DNA from: a virus
Virus record (IMG/VR): IMGVR_UViG_3300017727_000043
Coordinates: 1-37,681 of that record
Reading direction: 5' to 3' (one strand)
DNA: 37,681 nucleotides
Each line of letters begins with the position of its first letter. The stretch's first letter is position 1. This document shows, piece by piece, positions 1 to 7,452 of the stretch. The translations under genes were made by a program, and so were the position numbers. Below the pieces are notes generated by a model. The model was given only the letters and a program-made list of their open reading frames with translations. It did not search any database and had not been told where the DNA came from.

Positions 1-317
1 ACAGACACTAGCCATTGACTATGCTCCATTACGTATAGGGGAATAGACAACGTATCCTGTAAACGCCCTGGCATTTGCATCCCCCAACATCCCCAGAAAG
101 AACGTTCCTTCCACACACACACGCCCACTGGCAGCAACAGGCTTGCGGCTGGACTATATAAGGTCTTGTCCGTTAGGCGTTGACATATACAGGGGGGAAA
201 CACACTGCACCTGCCCTGATATTATGTCGCCAGCAGCCCACAGAATCCCCGTGCCAGCAGAATCGCCCTGCCAATGTGCCCGACAGCGACCCCCACCCCC
301 CCAAACGCCCGTGCTTG

Positions 318-353
318 CCCCTACACAATGGGTCTTTTCACACAGCGTAGGGG
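318..353 (+). terminator. Stem-loop before the first gene, possible terminator
   Basis: CCCCTAC at 318-324 is perfectly complementary to GTAGGGG at 347-353, giving a 7-bp stem with a 22-nt loop, followed directly by TATTTTA. The short T-rich tail is weak for a rho-independent terminator, but the position upstream of the promoter at 383-411 would suit a terminator for TerS transcription if the genome is circular. It could equally be a packaging-site structure. Confidence 0.35.
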
Positions 354-382
354 TATTTTAGGTATTAACTTGGGTTAACTAC

Positions 383-411
383 TTGAACATTAGTTAATAT
401 AGGGGTATGCT
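383..411 (+). promoter_or_regulatory. Sigma70-like promoter for the late/structural block
   Basis: TTGAAC at 383-388, a 17-bp spacer and TATGCT at 406-411. The predicted start lies about 7 nt after the -10 box, within 2-3 nt of the ATG at 421, so the message would be almost leaderless. GTTAA half-sites (365-369, 374-379, 393-397) surround and enter the spacer, like those at the other promoters in this window. It is the only clear promoter I found upstream of the 29-kb rightward block. Confidence 0.45.
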
Positions 412-420
412 ATTTGCATT

Positions 421-708
421 ATGGGCGATAAAGCGTGGAAACAAAGGGAAAGACAGGTAGCTGCTTATTTTGGTGGTGAGCGTACACCGTTATCAGGTGG
501 TAACGGCAAGATCACCCGTGCAGACGTAATACACGACAAGCTATTTATAGAATGTAAATTGCGTCAAAAACATAGTGCAGTAACTTTGTGGGATGATACA
601 AAGGTTATGGCAGACAAAGAAAACAAAACACCTGTTGTTGTGCTATGCGAAAAAAACCGCAAGGGTTTTTGGGTAATGGTACACAGTGATGATTTAAGTA
701 AATTGTAA
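421..708 (+). CDS. Small PD-(D/E)XK nuclease, Holliday-junction-resolvase-like
   Basis: The 95-aa protein has the core of an archaeal-resolvase or VRR-NUC-like PD-(D/E)XK nuclease: Glu10 in the first helix, Asp35 in RADV, then E44-C-K46 in the strand FIECK, the usual D-x8-E-x-K spacing. Such small nucleases are common beside phage terminases, where they may resolve branched DNA before packaging; that role is inference. Its stop overlaps the TerL start (TAATG at 705-709), implying translational coupling. No good Shine-Dalgarno lies close to the ATG; an AGGGG is 15 nt away, and the promoter at 383-411 predicts a nearly leaderless message. Specific function is less certain than the fold. Confidence 0.7.
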   Translation: MGDKAWKQRERQVAAYFGGERTPLSGGNGKITRADVIHDKLFIECKLRQKHSAVTLWDDTKVMADKENKTPVVVLCEKNRKGFWVMVHSDDLSKL

Positions 709-2126
709 TGACAGACGTATTAGCTAGGGCTGTAGAGATAGCCAAAGAATTAGAGCACAGAAAAGTGACTAATCGTATGTCTTATTATTCCCCATACGAA
801 TATCAAAAAAAATTCCATAATACTATTGCACAACAAAGATTGCTTATGGCTGGCAACCGTATTGGCAAATCTTTTAGTGGGGCTATGGAAATGGCCTACC
901 ATCTTACAGGACTATACCCTGATTGGTGGACAGGAAAAAGATTTACAAGACCTATTAGGGCGTGGGCAGGTGGTGCATCAAATGAAACTACCCGTGATAT
1001 TTGCCAAAAAGAATTAGTTGGGCAACCTGATGACCCTACAGCTAGGGGTACAGGGTCTATACCTTTAAAATTAATTGGCGAAACAGTCCGTAAAGCTGGC
1101 GTTCCTAATGCTATGAATAGTCTTGTCATTAAACACATTACTGGTGGATGGTCACGATTAGCATTTAAAGCCTACGAAATGGGCAAAGAAAAATGGATGG
1201 GTGAAAGCCTAGACGTTATTTGGCTAGACGAAGAACCCCCACAGTCTATTTACACTCAAAGTTTAACTCGTACTGCTGATAAAGGCGGAATTGTTTATAT
1301 GACATTTACACCTGAAAACGGTATGACAGATACGGTAACGCAGTTTGTCAATGACCTTAGAGAAGGACAAGCCTTGTTGCAAGCAGGGTGGGATGATGCA
1401 CCTCACATGACTCCCGATGTGCGAGAGCAAATTCTTTCTGCGTTACCAGCACATGAACGTAAAATGCGTGAACGAGGTATTCCGCAATTAGGCTCAGGTT
1501 TAGTGTTTCCTATGGCAGAAGATGACATGGTATGTGACCCAATAGAAATACCGTCACATTGGCCTAGAATATGTGGTCTTGATTTTGGTTGGGATCACCC
1601 GACAGCAGCAGCTTGGGTTGCTTGGGATAGAGATAGCGATATTATTTACATTTACGACACTTACTCTATGCGTCAAGAAGCCGTACCTATTCATGCAAGT
1701 GCTATAAAAGCACGTGGAATGTTTATTCCTGTAATTTGGCCTATGGACGGAAGACAAGCAGATAAAGGTTCTGGTAAATCATTAACAGAGCAATATCGTG
1801 CTGAAGGTGTGAATATGACACGTGAACACTTCACAAACCCACCACAGCAAGGTCAAAAAGATCATACAGGTGGTATATCGGTAGAAGCTGGTATACAAGA
1901 AATGTACACAAGGTTTCAAACGAATAGATTGAAAATTTTTAATAATCAGGGTAGACTGTTAGAAGAAATGCGTATGTATCATCGTAAGGATGGTAAAATC
2001 GTTGCAAAAAATGACGATGTTATATCTGCTATGAGATACGCTGTTATGAGTGTTAGACGGGCTAGAGTAAAGAATTACGAGCCTACTCAATTATATTCTG
2101 ACAGTAACTTTAGCGTATTTAATTAA
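708..2126 (+). CDS. terL: Terminase large subunit (TerL)
   Basis: The 472-aa packaging motor has an N-terminal ATPase and a C-terminal nuclease. The Walker A-like loop is GNRIGKS (49-55) and Walker B is VIWLDEE (170-176), with Glu175/176 as the likely catalytic carboxylate. The RNase H-like nuclease opens with GLDFGWDHPTA (D292 as first metal ligand), and a later DDVISAMRYA segment near the C terminus supplies the closing acidic residues. Length and layout fit the family. It translocates DNA into the prohead through the portal and cuts the concatemer. It starts one base inside the upstream nuclease stop. The partner TerS is at the right edge of the window, consistent with a circular map. Confidence 0.95.
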   Translation: MTDVLARAVEIAKELEHRKVTNRMSYYSPYEYQKKFHNTIAQQRLLMAGNRIGKSFSGAMEMAYHLTGLYPDWWTGKRFTRPIRAWAGGASNETTRDICQKELVGQPDDPTARGTGSIPLKLIGETVRKAGVPNAMNSLVIKHITGGWSRLAFKAYEMGKEKWMGESLDVIWLDEEPPQSIYTQSLTRTADKGGIVYMTFTPENGMTDTVTQFVNDLREGQALLQAGWDDAPHMTPDVREQILSALPAHERKMRERGIPQLGSGLVFPMAEDDMVCDPIEIPSHWPRICGLDFGWDHPTAAAWVAWDRDSDIIYIYDTYSMRQEAVPIHASAIKARGMFIPVIWPMDGRQADKGSGKSLTEQYRAEGVNMTREHFTNPPQQGQKDHTGGISVEAGIQEMYTRFQTNRLKIFNNQGRLLEEMRMYHRKDGKIVAKNDDVISAMRYAVMSVRRARVKNYEPTQLYSDSNFSVFN

Positions 2127-2141
2127 AGGAAGGATAACATT

Positions 2142-2393
2142 ATGGGTAGTGTAGTACGAGCAATATCAAAAGCAGTTGGCATAAGTAAGCCAAAACCGCC
2201 CCCAGTACAACAAGTTGCAAAAGAAACTGCAAGTCAAAAACAAACACAAAAAGGAAAGCAGTCTGCAATTGCGTCTAGTAGTTATGGTGGCAGCACTATG
2301 CTTACAGGTTCAGAAGGAATTACTGAAGAAGCAAATGTTGGCAAAACTGTTTTAGGTGGCGGTAAAGAGAAAAAGAAAAAAGTAGTAGCGTAA
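2142..2393 (+). CDS. Small basic virion-type protein, paralogue A
   Basis: The 83-aa protein is rich in Lys, Gln and Ser. A strong Shine-Dalgarno (AAGGAAGG) precedes its ATG. The C-terminal half holds YGGSTMLTGSEGITEEANVG then KTVLGG, which matches the C terminus of the gene at 2820-3032 (TVLTSGMGVEEEATTGKTML). From memory, small proteins with an LTG..G....KTLLG motif sit next to portal genes in many podoviruses and are suspected head or tail-assembly proteins, like T7 gp6.7/gp7.3. I could not check this. The function is unknown; position before the portal supports a virion role. Confidence 0.7.
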   Translation: MGSVVRAISKAVGISKPKPPPVQQVAKETASQKQTQKGKQSAIASSSYGGSTMLTGSEGITEEANVGKTVLGGGKEKKKKVVA

Positions 2394-2394
2394 T

Positions 2395-2829
2395 ATGATT
2401 GTATCACGTGTAGACGATTCAATACGTCAAAAAGCGTTTGAATGGATCGCACCTAGAGCACATATTGCTAGAGAAATGTTTGAAGACGATAGACATATAG
2501 CGTTTGTCGATGAAGAAAGTGATGAAATACAGGGATGCCTTTTGTTTTCTGATTATGATGGACATAATATTTTTGTTCACCTTGCTATAGATAACCCAAG
2601 GGTATGCCAAAGAAAAAATATAAAATTAATGTTTGATTATGCTTTTAACCAATGTAAATGTCATAGAATGAGTGCTTTGTGTGTTAATGGGTATGATCGA
2701 AATGAAAGATTGTTGGCTGGTACAGGTTTTGTTAAAGAAGGTGTTATCAGGCAAGCAATGAAAGTAAAGGGCACGTATGTAGATGCGGCTCTTTACGGAA
2801 TACTAAAAGGGGAATGTAAATGGGTATGA
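2395..2829 (+). CDS. GNAT-like N-acetyltransferase
   Basis: The 144-aa protein has the feel of a GCN5-related N-acetyltransferase: a beta strand around GCLLFSDYDGHNIFVHLAIDNPRVCQRKNIKLMFDYAF with the R/K-rich acetyl-CoA loop region and following helix, then a NERLLAGTGFVKEGVIRQAM segment typical of the C-terminal GNAT half (side-chain-swapped aromatic and G-F motif). GNAT-like proteins are often encoded beside podovirus terminase and portal genes; the target is unknown. It is sandwiched between two paralogous small genes and its stop overlaps the next start by 10 nt (or 4 nt if that gene begins at 2826). Confidence 0.65.
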   Translation: MIVSRVDDSIRQKAFEWIAPRAHIAREMFEDDRHIAFVDEESDEIQGCLLFSDYDGHNIFVHLAIDNPRVCQRKNIKLMFDYAFNQCKCHRMSALCVNGYDRNERLLAGTGFVKEGVIRQAMKVKGTYVDAALYGILKGECKWV

Positions 2830-3032
2830 AGTCATCACCATCAATGCCACCCCCTGTTGATAATAGCATGGTTGAGGAAACTAAGAAAAAAGAGGCCGCA
2901 CTAGCTGAAGAAAAAGCTAAAATGTTATCTTCAAAAAAGGGTGGAATGTATGGAACAGTTTTAACTTCTGGTATGGGAGTTGAAGAAGAAGCGACCACAG
3001 GCAAAACAATGCTAGGGGGTACGTTTAAATAA
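2820..3032 (+). CDS. Small virion-type protein, paralogue B
   Basis: The 70-aa protein has a Glu/Lys-rich helix in the middle and a C-terminal motif GMYGTVLTSGMGVEEEA followed by GKTMLGG, clearly related to the C terminus of the gene at 2142-2393. It overlaps the end of the acetyltransferase-like gene; a second ATG at 2826 would give an ATGA junction. Its stop overlaps the portal start (TAATG). Function unknown; a minor head-tail or ejected protein is my guess from position and from the related motif in other podoviruses. Confidence 0.7.
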   Translation: MGMKSSPSMPPPVDNSMVEETKKKEAALAEEKAKMLSSKKGGMYGTVLTSGMGVEEEATTGKTMLGGTFK

Positions 3033-4723
3033 TGAATTACGCATCGCCATTTGAGTATATCAAAAAAAGACAAAGCATGATGGCTTCTGCACGTGGAACG
3101 TGGGAAGATCATTGGCAAGAAATACTTGATTACGTTATGCCTCGTAAAGCAGACGTAACATTCATTAGATCAAAAGGCGAAAAACGTACTGAAGTTTTAT
3201 ACGACAGCACCGCTATTACCGCAAATACATTACTTGCAGCATCATTGCAAGGCACACTAACATCCCCATCCCTATCTTGGTTTTCATTAAAGTTACGTGA
3301 TCGTGAAGTAAACGAAGATCGTGAAGTGCAATTGTGGTTAGAAGATACTGCACAACGTATGTACGAAGCCTTTAATGATAGCAATTTTAATACTGAAGTG
3401 CATGAAATGTACTTAGATTTAACGTCTATTGGTACAGGTTGTTTGTTTGTTGAAGAAGCAAACGAAGGTTTTGAAGATGGTGGCATCCATTTTAATACAC
3501 TTCATATTTCAGAATATTACGTAAATGAAAGCGTAAATGGTTTGGTAGATACCGTTTATCGCAAATATAAAATATCAGCTAGGCAAGCGATTCAAGAATT
3601 TGGTGAAGATAATCTTGGCGAAAAGATATTAGAAGCTGCAAAAAACAAACCTGAAAAAGAATTTACATTTATTCATGCAGTAGAACCACAAGCAGATTAC
3701 GAGCGTGGTACTGGTCAAAAAAATACAAAATTAAAATTTCATAGTTGCCACGTATGCGAAGAAGATAAAATGACTGTTCGTACTGGTGGATACAACGAAT
3801 TTCCATATCTAGTACCTCGCTGGTCTAAAGCTACAGGCGAAACTTATGGGCGTTCCCCGTCATATAATGCGTTACCAGACATTAAAACTCTTAATAAAGC
3901 AGTAGAGATAGGTCTTAAAGCATGGGCAAAAGCAATTGACCCCCCTCTTTTGGTACAGGACGATGGCGTTATTGGCAGAGTAAGAACGACACCTGCTGGT
4001 ATAACTGTTGTAAGAAATGACGGTGCTATAAAGCCGTTGCAAATTGGAAACAATTGGCAAATAACAGATATGAAAGAAGGGCAGTTACGTACTGCTATTC
4101 GTCAGGCATACTATTCAGATCAGTTACAGCTTCAAGATGGCCCTCAAATGACAGCCACGGAAGTGCAGGTTCGTTACGAATTGATGCAAAGACTACTTGG
4201 CCCTACCCTTGGGCGTTTCCAATCAGAATTTTTAAATCCATTAATTGAACGTTCATTTGGTATTATGTTACGTGCTGGTGCTTTGCGACAGCCACCAGAA
4301 ATTATACAAGAAACTAAAATGGATATTGAATACGTAGGGCCATTAGCAAGGTCACAACGTATGGAAGAAGCTAATGCTATTGATCGTTTGTATCAATTAG
4401 CTATGAATATTGCACAAATTGACCCTGCTATCATGGACAATATAAATCATGACGAAGCTATTAGAATGAGGGCTAAATTACTTGGTGTTCCTAATTCTGT
4501 GCTAAATGGTAAAGACGATGTTGAAGAAAAACGTGAAGCACAACAAGCCGCAGCAGCACAGCAACAAGCAGCAATGGCACAACAACAACAAGCAGAAGTA
4601 GCTAAAACACAAGCCCAAGCATCTGAAATAGTTGCTAACCCTGATGTACAAGATGTTTTATCACAAGCTAATGCAGAAGCAGAACAAGCTATGGGTGCAG
4701 GTGACGGATCGGAGTTAATGTAA
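3032..4723 (+). CDS. Portal protein (head-tail connector)
   Basis: The 563-aa protein matches the T7/BPP-1-type head-to-tail connector family. The N terminus (ASPFEYIKKRQSMMASARGT then WEDHWQEILDYVMPRK), LLAASLQGTLTSPSLSWFSL, and the central WSKATGETYGRSPSYNALPD are hallmark segments, and the length is typical. As a dodecamer at one vertex it forms the channel for DNA entry and exit and docks TerL and later the tail adaptor. The C terminus (about residues 490-550) is a long Gln/Ala-rich helical tail, expected to form the barrel or an internal extension. It starts in a TAATG overlap with paralogue B and ends in another TAATG overlap with a 42-aa membrane protein. Confidence 0.93.
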   Translation: MNYASPFEYIKKRQSMMASARGTWEDHWQEILDYVMPRKADVTFIRSKGEKRTEVLYDSTAITANTLLAASLQGTLTSPSLSWFSLKLRDREVNEDREVQLWLEDTAQRMYEAFNDSNFNTEVHEMYLDLTSIGTGCLFVEEANEGFEDGGIHFNTLHISEYYVNESVNGLVDTVYRKYKISARQAIQEFGEDNLGEKILEAAKNKPEKEFTFIHAVEPQADYERGTGQKNTKLKFHSCHVCEEDKMTVRTGGYNEFPYLVPRWSKATGETYGRSPSYNALPDIKTLNKAVEIGLKAWAKAIDPPLLVQDDGVIGRVRTTPAGITVVRNDGAIKPLQIGNNWQITDMKEGQLRTAIRQAYYSDQLQLQDGPQMTATEVQVRYELMQRLLGPTLGRFQSEFLNPLIERSFGIMLRAGALRQPPEIIQETKMDIEYVGPLARSQRMEEANAIDRLYQLAMNIAQIDPAIMDNINHDEAIRMRAKLLGVPNSVLNGKDDVEEKREAQQAAAAQQQAAMAQQQQAEVAKTQAQASEIVANPDVQDVLSQANAEAEQAMGAGDGSELM

Positions 4724-4851
4724 TGGAATGGCTAACAGCAGACCTTGTTAACGCTATGAATGAAACATCGTGGGTAGATGGCATAGGAACTATTGTAGTC
4801 TTGTTGTTAGGTTATGCCGCTTACAAATGGATAAAAAATAAATTTAAATGA
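4723..4851 (+). CDS. Small single-pass membrane protein (42 aa)
   Basis: This short gene fills the space after the portal and is easily missed. It starts in a TAATG overlap with the portal stop and ends in an ATGA overlap with the next gene, so it is locked into the operon on both sides. The protein has a polar amphipathic N terminus, one hydrophobic stretch (GIGTIVVLLLGYAAY) and a basic tail (KWIKNKFK), so N-out/C-in topology is likely. Function unknown; being in the head region it may be a minor virion or membrane-interacting protein. Confidence 0.65.
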   Translation: MEWLTADLVNAMNETSWVDGIGTIVVLLLGYAAYKWIKNKFK

Positions 4852-5084
4852 AAAAAACAGAAACAGAAGAATTTTTCGATATTGCACGTGAACACAGCGA
4901 ACTTGTATCTTTTTACAAGCAGTGTTTTTCCTCACCTGCTGGTGAGCAAGTGCTAAAAGACTTAGAATCAGCATACGGAAACCGACTAAGTTACAGCAAA
5001 GACCCGTATGACACTGCTTTTAAGGAAGGGCAGCGTAGTTTATTGCTACGCATTAAATCAATGATAACTGAAAGGAAAGAATAA
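4848..5084 (+). CDS. Bbp19-like phage protein
   Basis: The 78-aa protein resembles the Bbp19-like family encoded between portal and scaffold genes of BPP-1-like phages: an N-terminal helix ending in FSSPAGEQVLKDLE and a C-terminal DTAFKEGQRSLLLRIKSMI, which I recognise as the family signature (AF.EGQRS..LRI). Its role in those phages is undefined, probably head morphogenesis. The ATG lies in an ATGA overlap with the preceding membrane protein, and the scaffold gene begins 3 nt after the stop. Family assignment is from memory of the motif. Confidence 0.6.
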   Translation: MKKTETEEFFDIAREHSELVSFYKQCFSSPAGEQVLKDLESAYGNRLSYSKDPYDTAFKEGQRSLLLRIKSMITERKE

Positions 5085-5086
5085 TT

Positions 5087-5914
5087 ATGTCAGAAGCAGA
5101 ACAGGCCGTTCAAACCGAACAGGTAACCGAAGAAGGTAGCAATACTTTTCTTGGGTCTGAAGGTAGCAGCGATAACCAAGACTGGAAATCAATGCTATCT
5201 GACGATCTAAGAAATGACCCTACCCTTAATAACTTTAAAGATGTTGAAAGTCTTGCCAAGACTGTTGTGCATCAGCAAAAGCAAATGGGAAATAGAATTC
5301 CTATGCCAAAGACTGATGATGAGTTTAAAGAACTCTACGGTAAACTAGGCAGACCAGAAGAAGCATCACAATATGAAACAAAAGTGCCTACGGAACTATC
5401 ATCATATTTTGATGAAGGTGCGTTAAATGAGTTTAAAGGCGTTGCTCACAACATTGGCTTAAACCAATCGCAAGTAGACGCTTTAATTCAATATCAAGCT
5501 GGTGCAATACAACATGAACTGGCAAACGAACCAGCTTCATTGCAAGCACAAGCAGAGGAAACTACTTCTACTCTAAAACAGGAATGGGGTATTGATTACG
5601 ACAAAAACTTACGTGCAGCAAAACGTGCACTACAAGTTTATGGCGATGATGAAATTATGGATTTAATGAATACATCAGCAGGTAATCACCCAGCAGTAGT
5701 AAAATTGTTTGCAAGATTGGGTTCAGAAGTTACAGAAGATATGGCAAAAAATACTCAACATAGCAATGTTGCAGTATCGCCATTAGACGCAAAAGATGAA
5801 ATTAATGCGACTATGGCAAACACAAAACATCCATATTTTGATGCTGCACACCCAGATCATAGAACAGCTATAGAGCGTATGAAACAGCTACATGAAAAAG
5901 TGTATGGTAATTAA
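5087..5914 (+). CDS. Capsid scaffolding protein
   Basis: The 275-aa acidic, helix-rich protein lies directly upstream of the major capsid gene. Motifs typical of podovirus scaffolds are present: DLRNDPTLNNFKDVESLAKT near residue 40, then QKQMGNRIPMPKTDDEFKEL and KLGRPEEASQYE. A long helical middle and a short polar C terminus (PHPDHRTAIERMKQLHEKVY region) fit capsid-binding scaffolds. It would nucleate prohead assembly inside the shell and leave on maturation. The 188-nt gap after it, before the capsid gene, is unusually long for this compact operon and is described separately. Confidence 0.8.
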   Translation: MSEAEQAVQTEQVTEEGSNTFLGSEGSSDNQDWKSMLSDDLRNDPTLNNFKDVESLAKTVVHQQKQMGNRIPMPKTDDEFKELYGKLGRPEEASQYETKVPTELSSYFDEGALNEFKGVAHNIGLNQSQVDALIQYQAGAIQHELANEPASLQAQAEETTSTLKQEWGIDYDKNLRAAKRALQVYGDDEIMDLMNTSAGNHPAVVKLFARLGSEVTEDMAKNTQHSNVAVSPLDAKDEINATMANTKHPYFDAAHPDHRTAIERMKQLHEKVYGN

Positions 5915-6102
5915 TTCGTTATATGGTATGATAAAGTACGAATTTAAGTCCGTTAGGATAACTTGAATCGTGGGTATGTGACCTAAAACACCGTTAGACA
6001 GTGCGTTACTGTAAGGTTTCCCTACTTTGTAGGACAAATACCGCAAACCAAACATAACAATGTTGTTGTGTTTAATTATAACTTAAAAAGAGAGGAACTG
6101 AT
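5915..6102 (+). ncRNA. Candidate structured leader of the major capsid gene
   Basis: A 188-nt untranslated gap in an operon where most genes overlap. It can form successive hairpins: GGT/ACC at 5973-5983; a bulged 10-bp stem 5990-6017 (ACC, TT, ACAGT paired with ACTGT, AA, GGT); CCTAC-ttt-GTAGG at 6021-6033; and an AU-rich 10-11-bp stem at 6050-6073. The motif CCGTTAG occurs twice (5950-5956 and 5991-5997). A good Shine-Dalgarno (GAGAGGAAC) precedes the ATG. It may be an mRNA-processing, stability or translation element boosting capsid expression, or a regulatory RNA. No clear promoter was found. Confidence 0.45.
6050..6073 (+). terminator. AU-rich hairpin upstream of the capsid gene
   Basis: AAACATAACAA (6050-6060) pairs with TTGTTGTGTTT (6063-6073) at every position, counting one U-G wobble; the innermost pair must open, leaving a 4-nt loop. 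The downstream sequence AATTATAACTT is not a clean U-run and the stem is AU-rich, so strong termination is unlikely. It is more plausibly a 5' stabilising or processing hairpin just ahead of the capsid ribosome-binding site. Confidence 0.4.
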
Positions 6103-6963
6103 ATGTCAGTGCAAATCACAACCGCTTTTGTAGAACAGTACAAAAGTAATGTGTTTCACTTGGCTCAACAGAAAGGTTCTCGTTTGAGAGATGCGGTACG
6201 TACCGAAACTATTACAGGTAAGTCACATTTCTTTGAGAGAATTGGTGCTGTTGCTGCTGCAAAGCGTACTTCACGCCACGCAGATACGCCAAGAATGGAC
6301 ACACCCCACTCAAGACGTAAAGTCACAATGGATGATTACGATTGGGCGGATTTAATCGACCAAGAAGATAAGGTTCGTATGCTAATTTCACCAACGAGCG
6401 AATATGCTCAAGCTGGTGCATTTGCTATGGGCCGATCAATGGATGACGCTATCATTGAAGCTGCTACAGGCAATGCCTTTGGCGGTGTAGCTGGTGGTAC
6501 AACTATTGCTCTACCTGCTGGTCAAAAAGTAGCACACGGTAGTGCTGGTCTTACACTGGAAAAACTAATTACAGCCAAAGAGATTTTGGATGCTAATGAC
6601 GTTGACCCAGATGAGCCTCGTTACATGATTGCCACTTCCAAACAAATGTCTAACTTGTTGAACATTGAGAAGGTAACTTCTAGTGATTACGCAAGCATTA
6701 AGGCTCTTGTTCAAGGACAGATCGACACGTATCTAGGATTTAATTTTATCCGTACAGAACGTCTAGGTTTGGACGGAAACGGTAATCGACAAGTGCTGGC
6801 TTTTTGTAAATCAGCAATCGGTCTTGCTGTTGGTTCAGATATTGCTACAAAAATTTCTGAACGTGCAGACAAGAATTATGCAACCCAAGTATTTCTATCC
6901 ATGACTATCGGAGCTACGAGAGTAGAAGACGAGAAAATGGTAGAAGTTGCTTGTCAAGAATAA
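6103..6963 (+). CDS. Major capsid protein
   Basis: The 286-aa protein is the size and type of the BPP-1 (Bbp17)-like HK97-fold capsid protein. Recognisable parts: the N-terminal ITTAFVEQYKSNVFHLAQQK, the E-loop region with HADTPRMDTPHSRR, DDYDWADLIDQEDKVR, and ILDANDVDPDEPRYMIATSKQ in the P/A domain. It follows a structured leader and a strong Shine-Dalgarno, as expected for the most abundant virion protein. The scaffold gene is upstream and a probable cement protein downstream, completing a head module. Confidence 0.92.
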   Translation: MSVQITTAFVEQYKSNVFHLAQQKGSRLRDAVRTETITGKSHFFERIGAVAAAKRTSRHADTPRMDTPHSRRKVTMDDYDWADLIDQEDKVRMLISPTSEYAQAGAFAMGRSMDDAIIEAATGNAFGGVAGGTTIALPAGQKVAHGSAGLTLEKLITAKEILDANDVDPDEPRYMIATSKQMSNLLNIEKVTSSDYASIKALVQGQIDTYLGFNFIRTERLGLDGNGNRQVLAFCKSAIGLAVGSDIATKISERADKNYATQVFLSMTIGATRVEDEKMVEVACQE

Positions 6964-6978
6964 AGGAGGGATTGATAA

Positions 6979-7443
6979 ATGGCTACTGTATATTCTATTC
7001 AGAAAACACAGTGGGGTGTTAACGACCCTTCTGAAAAAACTAAAACGAATGAAATGGCTGGGCGTGTACGTGTCGCATACGGAGAGTATGAGGCATCTTC
7101 ATTAGCTAGTGGTGATGTCATTCAAATGTTTAACCTTCCAAACGGTGCAAGGATTGTAGGTGCAAAACTAGGGCATGATGCTTTAGGTGGCTCTACTACT
7201 CTAGCCGTAGGTTATGCAGCACATACAGACAGTGCAGGTACAGCAGTATCAGCAGCAGCAGGTGCTTACAAAGCAGCAGCAGCATCCACAGCAGCCCAAG
7301 TGGTTGATGCGTGTGCAACGCTTGCTTTAGGTTTCGCATCTGAAACTAATGCTGATTACACTGGTGTTCCAGTTACAGTCACAATGGGTGGTGCAGCAGG
7401 TACAGGTACAATTACACTGACTATGCTGTATGTAACCGACTAA
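6979..7443 (+). CDS. Capsid cement/decoration protein (Bbp16-like)
   Basis: The 154-aa protein lies directly after the capsid gene, preceded by a very strong Shine-Dalgarno (AAAGGAGGG). It is Ala/Gly/Thr-rich and beta-prone (NLPNGARIVGAKLGHDALGG, VGYAAHTDSAG, PVTVTMGGAAGTGTITLTML), with low-complexity Ala runs around residues 90-105. In BPP-1 the gene in this position (Bbp16) encodes a jelly-roll cement protein that clamps capsid subunits, and the overall pattern fits. Assignment rests on position and composition, with moderate sequence resemblance. Confidence 0.7.
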   Translation: MATVYSIQKTQWGVNDPSEKTKTNEMAGRVRVAYGEYEASSLASGDVIQMFNLPNGARIVGAKLGHDALGGSTTLAVGYAAHTDSAGTAVSAAAGAYKAAAASTAAQVVDACATLALGFASETNADYTGVPVTVTMGGAAGTGTITLTMLYVTD

Positions 7444-7452
7444 AGGAATTAG

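Larger units (their letters stand above)
1..420. other. C-rich, apparently non-coding segment between TerS and the first gene
   Basis: I see no credible gene here. The + strand is visibly C-rich (runs of C, CA repeats near 111-122) and unlike the A/T-rich genes that follow. The frame entering from a circularly joined TerS is open for bases 1-43 and stops at TAG 44-46; the same frame then stays open to TAG 359-361, but the encoded sequence is rich in Pro, Cys and His and looks like chance openness in GC-rich DNA. The segment holds a hairpin (318-353) and a promoter-like element (383-411) with GTTAA half-sites. Lying between the terminase genes, it is a reasonable place for a packaging (pac/cos) site, which is inference only. 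Confidence 0.55.

Noticed and set aside
168-177. 10-nt word GTCCGTTAGG shared with 5948-5957 in the capsid leader
   Set aside because: Ten-base matches are expected by chance at this length of sequence; flanks differ and no structure is shared.
143-361. Rightward 72-codon open frame in the left-end segment
   Set aside because: Starts at TTG with no Shine-Dalgarno; the product is rich in Pro, Cys and His without fold-like pattern. In C-rich DNA stops are rare, so openness alone is weak evidence.
5900-5945. Possible promoter upstream of the capsid leader (TATGAT-like box near 5928-5933)
   Set aside because: No acceptable -35 box at 16-18 bp upstream; AT-rich DNA gives many -10-like words.
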